From assembly GCA_942159475.1 (NCBI GenBank), contig OW804096.1, forward strand, positions 37,695,744 to 37,759,743: a DNA stretch of 64,000 nt, read 5' to 3'. The notes beneath the pieces were generated by a model. The model did no database searches. It had not been told where the DNA came from and saw nothing but the letters and a program-made list of their open reading frames with translations. A program made the position numbers and the translations under genes. Of this stretch, positions 22,541 to 35,211 are shown piece by piece (position 1 is the stretch's first letter; each line of letters begins with the position of its first letter). This stretch comes from Sthenelais limicola (Eukaryota > Annelida > Polychaeta > Phyllodocida > Sigalionidae).

Positions 22541-23366
22541 GCAAAAGACATCACCTTATATCCTGTTCTTCAGTTTTAGAAATAAAAACTATTATATCAT
22601 TTATATAAAATATATATTGGGGCTAGGCTAAGGCAAAGCATTGTACAAACAGGGACGAGAGACGTTTTTCTAATTTTCCTAAATTTGGCCAAAATTGCAA
22701 ATCTTTGACATTTTGGGTCGGATTTCCTCTCCCTGGTTACCAGCACTAACCCCTATCCACTCTGCACCAGGGTTGATTCAGGAGAATTTCTTTCTTTTTT
22801 CTTTAGGAGGTGGATCAATTTTAATACCTACCCACCTCCAGAGACGAGATATTGAAGTTGTAAAATATCGATATTCATATTCATGTTTTAACATAATGAT
22901 ATTATTTAACATACAGTAATAATATCATTATATTCGCTACACTTAGGAACAGTGAATGGGACTACTCCGGACATATAATGTCCAATCATAAAATTACCAT
23001 AACATTACCGCGAAGATTCAAGTATAATAGTCTGACACTATACTACCTTGAAGCCTGATCATTATCAGTATTATATCCCAGCCTCAGTTTTGTAATGTTG
23101 CTTATAAATCTATCCTATGGATCAATCTCTTAAAGGTGATTCCCCAAACTTGTAACATTGCTTTAAATCGTCCCTAAATTGCATCTTGATGCATTTTATT
23201 CATTGTCTAAAAGCTTTACGACTTCAGTGGAAATGGCATTTGTATGTTTGATGTGAATCAGTATAGGATTAGAAATATAGCCATATCAATATATCAGATT
23301 AGGACATGTATAAAGTAGAATCAAAGGGACAACGTCAATGTCACTCTTCGGAAGCTTGCACTACAA

Positions 23367-23601
23367 GGGTCAGACTTTCAGAAAATGTACAATTGGCAGC
23401 TCTACACATTTAGGAAATTCTGCTAAATTTGGCTGAAAAATGAAGAATACCGTGTATATCTGAGTATATTTGGTATCGTATTGATTTAAAGTATCAGTTC
23501 TGTTATGTTAAACTGCTATTTGAAGCTCATTTTTGTCTTAAATGTGGGATATTTGAGAAGATTGGTGAAGGTGAATTATACATTGTCGGAAAATCTGACC
23601 C
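23367..23601 (+). mobile_element. GGGTCAG MITE, copy 7
   Basis: Second subfamily; flanks ACAA / ATAA. Confidence 0.9.
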
Positions 23602-23703
23602 ATAAATCAATCCCAACGATTGGATTGTAATGTTAATGATATGTCTAAGTGCTTACATGTGTGGCTTTTAGCGGTGGCTTTTAGATAGATCTGTAGAGCA
23701 CAT

Positions 23704-23937
23704 GGGTCAAGTCTTCGAAAAATGTACAATTGGCCTTCATCAATCCTCTCAAATAACCCACATTTGAAGCAACTATCACGTTCAAAATACAGTTCAATAT
23801 AACCAGACACATTTATTGAATGAATACAATACAGAATACACTCACATACGCCTAGTATTTATCAATTTTCACTCTTTTTAGCAGAATTTGAGAGATATGT
23901 AGAACTGTACATTGGGCATTTTCTGAAAATCTGACCC
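23704..23937 (-). mobile_element. GGGTCAG MITE, copy 8
   Basis: Opposite orientation to copy 7 and only 100 bases away; perfect flank ACAT / ACAT. Confidence 0.92.
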
Positions 23938-23939
23938 AC

Positions 23940-24130
23940 ATAGAAATAGACAGACAGATGGCAACGACAGACAGATAGATAGATACATAGAGAGAGTTAT
24001 ATAGATAGACGGACTCATCTATAGACAGACAAAGATATAGATAGACAGATGGATACAAAGGCAGGTAGATAGATAAATACATCGATAGACAGATTATAGA
24101 TAAATAGATAGATAAATAGATAGATTCTTT
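23940..24130. repeat. Tetranucleotide microsatellite (GATA/GACA type)
   Basis: Irregular GATA, GACA and GATG units directly after MITE copy 8. Confidence 0.9.
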
Positions 24131-24314
24131 GATGCAACTAAAAACGTATAATCAACTAAAGTAAAACTATAGACTCTCGTTGGTATCATGATACACACAT
24201 TCTTACTAAAACCCTGCCCTGTGTTGAAGGGTGAACCTGAAGACGTAAAATCCACGTAAAAATAACTGAAGGATAAACCTGACTGGTGGAAGAATTCAAT
24301 TAAAGACATCCAGT

Positions 24315-24508
24315 CTAGGCTCAGAGCTGAGAGAGTCCCTCCAAACTGAGGGAAAGCCTTTTAATAGCGTCAAACCTCATGATGCGATTACATTCACATT
24401 AGGACGCCGGGAAAGCCACTAACGCAGTAGACGTCCACTCACTGATATACCATTCTCCTCTTATCTGAGAGGATGTGCGCCTATAGACTGAATATGTAAT
24501 AACCCCAA
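24315..24508 (+). mobile_element. CTAGG-ended MITE, copy c
   Basis: CTAGGCTCAGAGCTGAGAGAG start; interior CCATTCTCCTCTTATCTGAGA; end near CCTATAGACTG. Confidence 0.7.
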
Positions 24509-24522
24509 AGTTCCTATGTTAA

Positions 24523-25046
24523 GGGGTGGACACACACAGCCGATTTGCCTCCCGATTGTCCCCCGATTAAGGTCTTCTGGTGAATCCTATGATTTCATTT
24601 CCAATTCTGGTTCATGTTATTTCAAAAACATAAACGAGGATTGAAAATGAAATCATAGGATTCACCGGGAGACCTAAATCAATCACACAAGATTATAACC
24701 ATTTTATTTCAATCGAAATATTTGCCACAGCCTTCCCAAACTTCGTCTGCATTATGCTGATATTTCCTGCTATGTACACCGAAGAATGGAGAGATTCAAT
24801 GAATTTTATTTTTTCTAAATCCTAAAATCAAATGCTGCCCGTTTGGGAGAATTACCCAGTGTGGGTTGACTTCACCACGATTTCACTTTTTCCCTGAATC
24901 GGGCCAGGTTTTGGGTCTGTGTGGGTCGAAAAAAGTCACCCTATTCTGTTTTTTACCACGATTTGGGATACGGTTGGTGCCACGATCAATCGTAGACTTT
25001 GAAATCGTACGATTTCGCAAACCGATCCAGTGTGCATGGGTACCCC
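24523..25046. mobile_element. TTAA-site element with GGGGT inverted ends
   Basis: Ends GGGGTGGACACACACAGCCG and CACTG..GTGTGCATGGGTACCCC, flanks TTAA / TTTA. An internal inverted pair (GTGAATCCTATGATTTCATT and its inverse) spans 24575-24670. Sits inside the longer repeat that is uninterrupted at about 14800-14860. Confidence 0.75.
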
Positions 25047-25252
25047 TTTAGGGTTGTCTTGGTGTGTTGTGGTTGCTAAATCTCCCTATTGAAACCATCT
25101 CAACGGTGTGTATAGAGGACAGTGAAGCAGATCTATGTCAATAGGTGAACAAATTCAAGATGATAAATAGCAGCTGTTTATCACTGACCCTTTTTTCAAA
25201 GCCGAATCCTCTATCTGTGATTATATATTGCATGTGCGCAGCTGATGGATAT

Positions 25253-25488
25253 GGGTCAGATTTCCAGAAAATGCACGATCTACACTTCTACACATCTATC
25301 AAATTCTTCTAAATTAGAGAGAAAATTGATAAATCCTGAGTATATATCCGAGTGTATCCTGCATCTATTCATTCAATAAATCTGCCTGGCTATGTTGAAC
25401 TGTATTTTGAACTTGTATTTCATCTTAAATTTGGGTTATTTGAGAGGATTGGTGAAGACCAATTGTACGTTTTCTGAAGATCTTGCCC
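25253..25488 (+). mobile_element. GGGTCAG MITE, copy 9, with an empty-site counterpart
   Basis: Perfect flank ATAT / ATAT. The surrounding repeat also exists at about 15020-15070 without the MITE (GTTGATGCCTATAAAAGAAG), which shows this is an insertion. Confidence 0.94.
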
Positions 25489-25661
25489 ATATGCCTATAA
25501 AAAGAAGTGCAGCGACACTTTCAAATGGATGTCTGTTTGGGTCGAATTGGATTTACACCAACGGCTTTCTTCCATCAAGATGGGCCGAGAAAACATTTCT
25601 ACAAAGTGTTCCAATGACAAATGAACGTTTGCTGTGATACATTACATTTGTACGTATACGT

Positions 25662-25896
25662 GGGTCAGATTTTCAGAAAATGCACAATCTACAGTTCTAC
25701 ACATCTATCGAATTCGGCTGAATTGGAGTGAAAATTGGTAAATATTAGGTATATCTGAGTGTATTCTGTATTGTATTCATTCAATAAATCTGTCTGGTTA
25801 TGTTGGACTGTATTCTAAACCTAATTTTCTTTTTAAATTTGAGTTATTTAAGAGGATTGGCGAAGGCCAATTGTACATTTTCTGGCGACTTGACCC
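25662..25896 (+). mobile_element. GGGTCAG MITE, copy 10
   Basis: First subfamily; flanks ACGT / AAGT. Confidence 0.9.
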
Positions 25897-26329
25897 AAGT
25901 GTGTTTGGTACCTGTAAACAAATACCTAAGTGTAAAATTAAGTTACAATGGCAACAAGAGGAATGCTTTGGAAAAATTGAATCTCTACTGAATGACATAA
26001 CATTCATCTTCGTACACCATACCGGCCATGACTACATGAGTAGGCTACATGTTTATGATAAAACATTATTTTTTTAATAGCTGAGAAAGTAGCTTTAACA
26101 TGCATGTATGTATATATAATATTGAAGGATATAACCTCAGGGCACAACGATAAACACAATTTGTATTAAGTGAGCATACAGATTCATTGATGTAAATATC
26201 CTGCTTAAAATACGTTTAATTTCTTTCACTTGTTTGAGATTCTGAATAACCATAATTCAAAAGACTTTGCCACTGAGATAAATAAATCATAAAGCTCGGT
26301 TACTTCCGAATATAACTGTGTATACATGT

Positions 26330-26540
26330 GGGTGCGGGCCTCAGAATAATTACAATTTCCCCAAATAACCCAGATTTAAGACAAAATTAAGGTTCCAAAT
26401 ACAGTTTAACTTAACCGAACAGACTTTCTGAATCAATGCAATACCAAATATATTCAGGTATGGGCATTATTTATCATTTTTACTCCGATTAAGCAGAATT
26501 CACTAAATCGTACATTTCTTCGCGATTTCACAACTTTTGA
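26330..26540 (-). mobile_element. GGGTCAG MITE, copy 11, heavily decayed
   Basis: The interior (CCCAAATAACCCAGATTTAA, then GCAATACCAAATATATTC) still matches the family in reverse; both ends are eroded. Confidence 0.6.
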
Positions 26541-26957
26541 CAACCTGTTGTATGAGTAAGTAAAGGAATTTCTTTATTCAGTATGTTTAAATACAGCAAT
26601 CATCAGACAATGCAAGAGATATTACAATAAGGTATGTGGGAATGAACTAGTAGAAGCTACAAATAGGCTGTAACAGCCCACTGGTCCTAATTTTCTTAAC
26701 TTTCATTAGCCTTCTTTAAGGACAGAATTGTAAATAATTAATATATCAAAGTAAGTGTATGAGTGGATTACATTGCTTGAAGGGGAACTATGGGCGGGTA
26801 TGTGGTTGATATGATTTATGTAGGAGAGGCTACTTACTGTATCGGACAGATAAGGTTATCAAGTACCAGTTGATCTATCACTCACCTTGAGTTCATCCTT
26901 AAAGTTGCAGTCCCACCTAATTCCACAATAAATTTGTTCAATTCATTTTGATCTCTA

Positions 26958-27063
26958 AAGGGTCCACTAAGCCGATTCTCATGCGATTTTGCGCCGCAGA
27001 GGACTCTTTTGCACTAACTTCTGTGAGAATTGCATGACAATCGGCTTAGTGGAATAGGCCCTT
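26958..27063. mobile_element. Short palindromic MITE
   Basis: About 105 bp, ends AAGGGTCCACTAAGCCGATT and AATCGGCTTAGTGG..GGCCCTT; imperfect foldback. Confidence 0.65.
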
Positions 27064-27523
27064 ATTGCTGTAGAATGGAGGATCTGAACAAATAAAACAA
27101 AACAAAATATCCTTTGATGCAATGGTTTCACTTACTATCGTTCACCAGTGCTCGGTTTCTTTTTTTTTATTGAGTACAAAGACACTAGGTTTACCTATTG
27201 TCAGCTCTTTGTTTCAATGACATAATTCATAGAAGGGTTTTATTAGGAAGATTTTAAATCCAAAAGATGTGCAGCAGAGAATAAAGGCAGTAAAGAAAGA
27301 GAAAGGTGATTCCATGCTATGAGAGGGGATGAGGGTGATTGGTAAGTTTCAGCTTCAACTGACATAAATCCACTAATAATTTAGCTTCTGAGGCACTAGC
27401 ACAGTTGGCTAAAGTAATTAATTAAAACCTTGCATGATATGAGATAGATATTTGACATAACTAGGGTTAATATATGTATATTGCAACCTGGCATTGAGAA
27501 GTTTGTTTTTTGGGTGGCCTTAA

Positions 27524-28646
27524 AGGCAAACGCTACTATTCACTGCCCCGCCCGCCTTTACCATATACCAAATCTACGGGCATTTTACGCACTATTCCTT
27601 TAGCATTGCAGTCTATGAGGAAACAGCCCATTTTGTCACATTTTATAGAATAAAACAAACAATTAATGGCTACTCCTACTGTCCCAAAATTTTCTACACA
27701 TACAGTTCAGGTTATATACTACAGATGAAAAGGAAAAAAAATATATGTCATCGCGTTTGATTTTTTTTAATAGCTGTCTGAAATAGACATGTTTGGGAAA
27801 CAGAGCTAGCTATGGGTACTCTCAGTTGTACTCACTTAGCATGCAAGTCTATTGGAAAATGCTGCATTTTCCTTTCACGGTTTTGGGAATAAAACAATGG
27901 ATACTCCAAATGTCCAAATCTACTCCAAATGTCCCAGAATTTTCTACACATATAGTGCAGGTAATATTCTACACATATATAGGGAAAAAAATGTATGTCA
28001 TCACGTTAAAAAAATAATTGTAGCTGTCTGAAATAGACATGTTTAGGAAACATAGAACACTTTGAAAGCAGCAGATTTTTGGGTTGTCAGCCATGTTTCA
28101 AAGCCCCATAATTCAGAAACTAGCACGGTGACCCATTAATTTTTTTTCAGTTTTAAGAACACAAATACTTCAAAAATCATATACTAAAGAATCAGAAAAA
28201 TGACATTTATTTTCACTGGGGAGGGGAAAAGATTGTTTTTATAAAAATGGTGAAAAATATTGAGTTTTTTCGAGTTTTTAATTTAAAATTCACATTATGT
28301 ATTTGTTGTTTTCAAAATAAAAATAACAATGCACCCTATAGAAAAGAGGCATAGAATTATTGGCCAAATAATACTCTCTCTAAAACTATTAATTTTACTT
28401 AAATTGAGTGAATATAAATAGTAAATATGAACTATGAAGTTGAGGTACTGCAAAATGGGCCCCCCTTTTGGTTGTCATTGGTACTTTTGAGATGCCAAAT
28501 TTTGAAGCACTGTAATTCAAAAATGAGCACGGCGACCCAATGATTTTTTTCCATCCTTATGACCAGAAACACTTCAAGAATCAAATACTAAAGTTTCAGA
28601 AAAATGACATTTATTTTCATTTTCCACTAGATAGTAGCGTTTGCCT
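27524..28646. mobile_element. 1.1-kb TTAA element with AGGCAAACGCTACTAT ends
   Basis: Terminal inverted repeat AGGCAAACGCTACTAT on both sides with exact TTAA flanks (27520-27523, 28647-28650). Two internal duplications: ~27660-27800 again at ~27910-28050 (GCTGTCTGAAATAGACATGT), and ~28085-28225 again at ~28490-28620 (GAAAAATGACATTTATTTTC). No ORF of note; non-autonomous. piggyBac or Kolobok type by target site. Confidence 0.88.
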
Positions 28647-28884
28647 TTAAAGAGTTCAAACTTGGGCCGATTCGATTTCAACCTCTGGCAATTTGGTAAG
28701 ATTGGTTTTGTCATAATCGCGGTGACCACACCAATCAAGAAAACCACTTTACCTCATCTTAAATCACTTTACCTCATCAAGGGGGACATTGTTTACTTGT
28801 GTGTTTTCTGTAATTATATACCTCTGCGTGTATGAAAATAATCATCAGAGATAATAATCAATATTAGATCATACAGATGTCATC

Positions 28885-29110
28885 ATTATATATATATATA
28901 AAACTTTTATTCAATATCAAGTTAATACAATTTACAATTTACATAGTACTGAAGCCTTATCTGAATAGGTATTAGCCCTCTGCTCAATTGCAGGTTTTCC
29001 TGGCTGGCCGGTTGATAATACTTCAGTTTGAATTTTTACATAGTACATAAACAGTGATCTATAATTAACATGCTTACATTGGTTTAATCTATAACATGCT
29101 TACACTGGTT
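28885..29110 (-). mobile_element. Probable 3' end of a non-LTR element with (TA)n tail
   Basis: Minus-strand DNA ends TTGAATAAAAGTTTT followed by (TA)n at 28886-28901, with upstream GGCCAGCCAGGAAAACCTGC of retroelement-3'-UTR style. No coding remnant is visible, so the class is inferred. A similar ending with AATAAAAATTG and (TA)n lies at about 38275-38320. Confidence 0.35.
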
Positions 29111-29577
29111 TTATCATCATCATGACAGTGGTTTTTGGATAAAACAAGTTTCCAAATCTGATAGTGATGGGGTAAAGCCAATCTGATGATGAGTGTAAAG
29201 CAACTGAATGATTTCTGAAACACATAAAGACACTACGGTCATCTTCTCCAAAAATAATTATTCCTTGGTGGTGTATGCACCCACTAACATAAAAATAATC
29301 AACCCATTTTAATACAAAATGTGTTAAAACCTAGAACACGTTTATGAACTGAAACCTCCAAATCTCACTTTACCTCGTCATGCATAAGTAGGTGTAGGCA
29401 CAGTGATAATAGCTGAGAATGCAGCTTTACGAGACAACGAGCCGGAATAGCTTGTATTGAATATTCGGCATGAATAAATCACTATTCCTAGCACGAGCCA
29501 ATTTGGTAGGCAATAGGATATATAAATAAACGTTATCACTGTAACATATGAACGGTGCAGGGGGGGGGGGGATATAT

Positions 29578-29806
29578 GGGTCAGATCTTCAGAAAACGTA
29601 CAATTGGTCTTCACCAATCCTCACATATAACCGAGATTTAAGATGAATATCAGGTTCAAAATACAGTTTAACATAGCCAGACAGATTTATTGAATGAATG
29701 CAATACAGAATATACTCAGATATACATAGTATTTATCAATTTTCACGCTAATTTAGCAGAATTATAGAACTGTAAGTAGATTGTGCTTTTTCTACAAATC
29801 TGACCC
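29578..29806 (-). mobile_element. GGGTCAG MITE, copy 12
   Basis: Perfect flank ATAT / ATAT, just after a G-run at 29560-29571. Confidence 0.92.
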
Positions 29807-29809
29807 ATA

Positions 29810-31160
29810 TATGTGCATGATACAAAGCTGAATCAAAATGTGAATGAAAGTAAGCTATATTTAATGCTTGGGTGTCTCTTACCTGTGCGAATTTCTATAG
29901 GTTACGTTGAAAATATAATACATACTAATATGTACAGACGTCATATATACTAGAGTTATTACTAAAAGACACCAAGGCACCAAAAGACAATAACTGATTT
30001 TTTCAAAACAATTTTCAGCTCACTATGAGATTGAGAGCAAAACAAACCCAATCGTTGGCACCTTGCAGTGTAGGCCCAAAGTTGAGAGAGTCCCTTCAAA
30101 CGAAGGGAAAGCCTCTCGCTTCAAACAGCAAAGTGCCAATATAATTCCATTAAGACCGCAAAATGTCATTATATTCTAATTAGAACACCGAGTCCTAGGC
30201 CAGGAAACTGATTAACGAAGTAGGCTGACATACCATTCTTATCTGATCTGAGGTTTTGGACCTAGAGTGCCTTGTGGGACCTCCATGCAATAGGGTGAAG
30301 ACATCACTCCTTATGTATTAAATCTGAATACCTTGGCAACAACATGCAGCAGCGGTAGACCGCCGCAAGGTGAGCCGTGGTTGTTAATTATAATTGTGTA
30401 TTTGACTCAGGTGTACATGCCACCATATATGAATAAATATTTTGACCCACCCACCCACCAACCCACAAAAAATAATAAAAAATTTAGATGTTAGATAGTG
30501 GCGAGATCACTATCAACTAAATACTCTTGAGAAATGCTGTAAGTATGCCTACCTACAGCCCATATGTAACACCATTGTTGTTGATAAGTCTTGACTGCCT
30601 TGAAGACTTGGGTACGATGATTACTACAAATGCTAGTTGACTTATACTAGAGAGCTATTTGTGTGAGCGTGTATCTCCTATGGTTATGGGTACCGTACTA
30701 ATCTTTATTCAAATAATACAAGGTAGTGGTATTCTATATGTATGCATGATCTATGTCCTCTCTATATATGTCTATGTATTATGTTAATATATAGACATTT
30801 GTAAACAACAGCTCTCCAGATTCTTGGCAACCCGCCTCAGGAAATAGGCCTGACAGATAGCATGTATACAAATATATCATGATGCACATGCTATCACTAC
30901 CATAGCATTAAAGCCACATGTATCAAAGCTACATGAAACCTGTCATTTCATGCTGTATTATTTCGATTACACAGGATAAATAAAACCTCCAAAACATATT
31001 TAAAGATTAGGTAAATGACAAGGAAATGTTACACCCTATGCAATGCCACATCCCTAGGAGTTCAAGCCAGCCGATATATATGCCTGTGTTAGATAAAGGT
31101 TTGTATTATTTTGTATCAGGAGAAAGAACTAAAAATAGCTAGCTTTGCAAGCATTGGGTC
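29810..31160. other. Unannotated DNA around MITE copy d
   Basis: Apart from the MITE at 30067-30267 I see no gene, exon or repeat structure I can support. Confidence 0.4.
30067..30267 (+). mobile_element. CTAGG-ended MITE, copy d
   Basis: GTAGGCCCAAAGTTGAGAGAG start and GGTTTTGGACCTAG end, flanked by AGT on both sides. Confidence 0.85.
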
Positions 31161-31165
31161 ATATG

Positions 31166-31550
31166 GGATGTGTTTCAGGAAAATGAGTCACAAGTCGCAA
31201 AATTGCTACTTTTCATTTATTCACAGGATCTCATTATTGGAATGTTTTTATTGTCTGGGTATCTAGTAAGCGAGGTTGTTTGAATACATGTACCAAATTT
31301 CAAGACAGTGTATTTATTATATCCTCGCATTTCTAAGGTCATTTCTAAGGTAATTAATTGTCCACCCAAAAATATTGCAAACTTTTTTTTTGAAAAATAA
31401 AAATATTAAACTTAATATATAGAAATACTTATTAAATGTCCTATTGTTTACCATCATTAAAATCGGTTTAATCTCATCTTTTCAAATATAATAATATCTC
31501 AAAATCAATTTCTTGCGACTTGTGACTCATTTTCCTGAAATGCATCACAT
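31166..31550 (+). mobile_element. GTGATGTGT repeat family, complete copy
   Basis: Ends are inverted repeats of about 38 bases: ATGTGTTTCAGGAAAATGAG and CTCATTTTCCTGAAATGCAT with CAAGTCGCAA and its inverse. About 385 bp; no ORF. Confidence 0.85.
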
Positions 31551-31627
31551 ATTATAAGTGGAATGAAATGAGAAGAAATGGGGTGTATTATTAGTAGTAT
31601 AAGAGCTGTATTCCTTCATTGATACAT

Positions 31628-31866
31628 GGGTCAGATTTTCAGAAAATGTACAATTCAACTTCGCCAATATTCTCAACTAAAACAAATTTCAGACAAAAAT
31701 AAACTTCAAAATGCAGTTCAATCTAGCCTTAGTAACAGATTGCTAGAATCAATGTAATGCCAAATATACTCGAATTTACCTAGAATTGACCAAATTGCAG
31801 CCTAATTTAGCAGAATTGACTAAATGTGTACAGCTGCCAATTGTACATTTTCTGAAAATCTGACCC
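31628..31866 (-). mobile_element. GGGTCAG MITE, copy 13
   Basis: Third subfamily (AGATTGCTAGAATCAATG); flanks ACAT / TCAT. Confidence 0.9.
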
Positions 31867-32669
31867 TCATAGGGCTATGCTTCTACAGGATGATTGATCT
31901 TCAAGCTGGCTATTGTTAGGAACTTCTAAAGGACTTTAGACACCGCCTTGAACAGTCTATTGAACGGCTATTGCATTGCTGGTGCGCCAGACAGTGCACC
32001 AGCAAGCCCTAAATGGAGGTTATTAATCCTTTTATACATATATATAAGCTTTGGTGTAGATAATAGGTTTGTAGATGGGGAAAGTGTGCTGTGACAAAGA
32101 TGAAGTGTTTATGTACATGTATACGTGTATGTATGTGTATGTATATATAGTTTATTTCCAGTAAAGAGATACAGGGTTGTATAAACAGATGTCTGGGAAA
32201 AGCATGGACACATCGTCAATCTTTTACACTGTAATCAGGGAGGGATATACTATGATATATACCTCCGGCTGTTAATTATGTGTACCAACATATTACCATA
32301 TATATTCCTCAGATGTTCTCGGCATATAAATTAGATTCTAGTCATAATTTGAAGATAACTGTGTCTTCTCCTAATAAAATATATAGATTAAATGATTAAT
32401 GATAGTTATTAGTGTCTGCATGTTAAACTTGGATTTTCGTTTAAATTATAGTCTTGTGTCAATCTATCCATAATATATTTCCTCAACCATAGCAATCGAG
32501 TGGGTCTTGTTATATGGGTACAAGTTAAATAGTTCAAAGAATGGATAATAAATATCCTGAATAACAAAATCTTCTAATGAAACATCCAAAAGCACTTTAG
32601 GTTGTGTGGCTATATATTTTACATGCAAGATTAAACATGACCTCCCACCCAGTGCACACTGACTGGGTG

Positions 32670-33935
32670 ACCAACAGCCGGTGTCATATAAAAATATTAT
32701 CGCATCCAAAAGTGACCCAGGCAATCGAAATACGACCCTCGGGTCGAAATGTGACCCAGTCATTTATGCAGTGGTATATATAGGGAGAATGGAACAAGCC
32801 GGCAGTAATAAAAAAAATTATTGGACGAGATTCGTCCATGTATAAGCACGATATAAGCACGATGCCGTAGGCAGAGGGCTTACATGGACGAATCAAGTCC
32901 AATAAATGTTCGATTATGACAGCGAGTTACATTCTATATTTATTATATGTGCATAAAATTGTATCATATGTCATTAGATATCACTGATAAAATATTAAAC
33001 AAATCTCAGAGAGCCCCGCTGAGAGCCCCGCTGAGAGCCCTGTTAGTACAACGGTGCCCTGTGTGATCATGCAGTATTTACTGACATTGTTGAACTAAAA
33101 CGTTCATATCGCGGCCATTTCTTGAGCTACATTAATAAAACTTATATCATTCGATAGAGAATTTAATTCTCTATTTAATGGTGTGCATCTTATCATGGTT
33201 TTTTATGATCATAGTACCAGAATCACGGGTGGAATACCGATCGTGGGGCTTCGCTCAGCTTTCACTTTGTTGACATGCTTCTAGCGGAACTCCACTAGAG
33301 AAAAAACGGCGGAAAATGTTGTTGTTGCCCACTCACATCAGTTCATTTCATGTTTGCAATGAAAACGCAAATGGAGGAATGTCAAATGTGTTACCACATA
33401 TTCTGGAAACTGTTGTTTCTGTATGGATATATGTTGCAACAAATTAGTGGGCAACAACAACATTTGTCGGCGCCGTTTTTCTCTCTGGTGGAGTCGCCCT
33501 ATTAGCAGAGACAGAGCTATTTTTAGACAACTACATTTTTATGATACGCATACCATAAGTATATTTTTATTGAACCCACTTATTGCACCTCTCAAAAGGG
33601 ATGCGCATATAATAAAAAGAGAAATTTTACCTAATATTGGTGGCACTCTATTTGGGTAATATGTATCCAAATCCTTTCTAATTGATTCATAAATAGCATG
33701 CATCAACACCAGTTTTTAATGGTAGAAATGACAGTTCGGGGATAGGGGACGACATAAATTATTATCTTTTATTTCAATTAACTGCCAGGTTTAAGTTACA
33801 CACATATGGTACCATAGTGTATGTCAAGTTGACCCCCTACGTCCATAATATCATCACTTCATACCTTTTATATTATAAAATTCTGTAATACCTCATGTGG
33901 TATATATATGTGGTCTCAATCATATCTTTGGTATA
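32670..33935 (-). mobile_element. Repeat element I, inverted copy containing element II
   Basis: Same sequence as 21790-22540 in reverse, but interrupted between 32786 and 33616 by the foldback element. The matching uninterrupted point is near 22375. Confidence 0.65.
32786..33616 (+). mobile_element. Foldback element II, copy 1
   Basis: The first ~150 bp are one imperfect palindrome: AGAATGGAAC..ATTGGACGAGATTCGTCCAT and its inverse around a GATGCCGTAGGCA centre. A second inverted pair around CGGCG..TTGTTGTTGCCCA lies at 33285-33510. Shares both flanks and interior with 57195-57808. Possible 8-bp duplication AGGGAGAA / AAGAGAAA (6 of 8). Confidence 0.72.
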
Positions 33936-33939
33936 TGTT

Positions 33940-34570
33940 GATATTTCTATATCACATATAACGAGAATTCCCTGAGACTCACTCAGGGAATTCTGAGTCT
34001 AACTTTGATTTCATAATTACAAGCATGTATACCTATGACAGATGGGTGTCGCCCAGTCTGACTTCTCTTTGTAACTCCTAGCTTTAATTACACCACTGTT
34101 ACTGTTTATTGTAATTAAATCTGGTTCACCTATATATGTGTAAGGTAAAACCATAAGTCAACATTATGGTTAGACATGAAGGTGGTCAGTTAGGTTAATG
34201 TTTATGCAACACAGTAATTAAATTTCCTTACATTTCCTTTAATTGTGTTTCCTCTCTCTCCCTGATTAGACCAATACATATACGAAAGTATGGTGTCAAA
34301 ACGGGTGTAAAGCAAGTTTTTGTTCTTAAGTGTATACATTAAAATGGATCTGAAGGGTTATAGAACTCTATAGATTGTTGTTTGGTGGTAACCTGCATAC
34401 CATATTGATGTAACGGAGTATATTTGCGGTTATAGTCAAGGTATTTAACTTTATTATTCAACTCTGTATTCGTCATACTTCTTAGCTATTCTGTATAAAA
34501 GTGCCTTCGAAAATGTGTGCTTATGTTACTATTTTGTCAGTATATTCTGAAAACACGAGGAACTGCGGAT
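33940..34570. other. Unannotated DNA
   Basis: Only the small hairpin at 33964-33994 stands out. Confidence 0.4.
33964..33994. repeat. Short perfect hairpin
   Basis: AGAATTCCCTGAG and its exact inverse separated by five bases. Confidence 0.8.
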
Positions 34571-34573
34571 ACA

Positions 34574-34778
34574 CTCTAGGTCCAAACCCTCAGATCAGAT
34601 AAGAATGGTATGTCAGCCTACTTCGCTTATCAGTTTTCTGGACTCAGACTCGGCGTTTTAATGGGAATATAATGACATTTTGCGGTCTTAATGGAATCAT
34701 AATGGCACTTTGCGGTTTGAAGCGAGAGGCGGAGGCTTTCCCTTCGTTTGAAGGGACTCTCTAAACTTTGGGCCTAGA
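34574..34778 (-). mobile_element. CTAGG-ended MITE, copy e
   Basis: CTAGGTCCAAACCCTCAGAT to CTTTGGGCCTAG, flanked by ACT on both sides; the best preserved intact copy. Confidence 0.88.
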
Positions 34779-35211
34779 CTGGATATTTTTTCAGGTCTTC
34801 AAATTGTAGCATATTGCAATAATTACAAAATATACATTGGATAATGTTGAAAAAAATGAGATGGGAGATGAAGATGAAATAGATACAATACAAATAATCA
34901 CAATCAAATGCTTTCAATAGGATTACAAAGATAGGGTAAATAACAAAATCAGTATATTAATACATTCTTCTGGTCACAAAAATGTCACGTTTGACACATC
35001 TTCTTAAGGATGGTGTATCGGGCATACCACGAATATGAACCTGTCTTGAAGCTGTCTTGAATGCAACACTACGTTTATATTTAATACTTTTTTTTTCTTT
35101 ATTTTTTTATATATTTAATACTTGACTCTGTAATGTTTAATACTTGACTCTGTAATAAATGAATCAGGCCTTAGCTCATGGAAATGAAAGCAGCACTCTA
35201 AGTTAACTTAC

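Noticed and set aside
23940..24130. Poly-Tyr/Ser-Ile frames
   Set aside because: GATA-type microsatellite translated on the minus strand.
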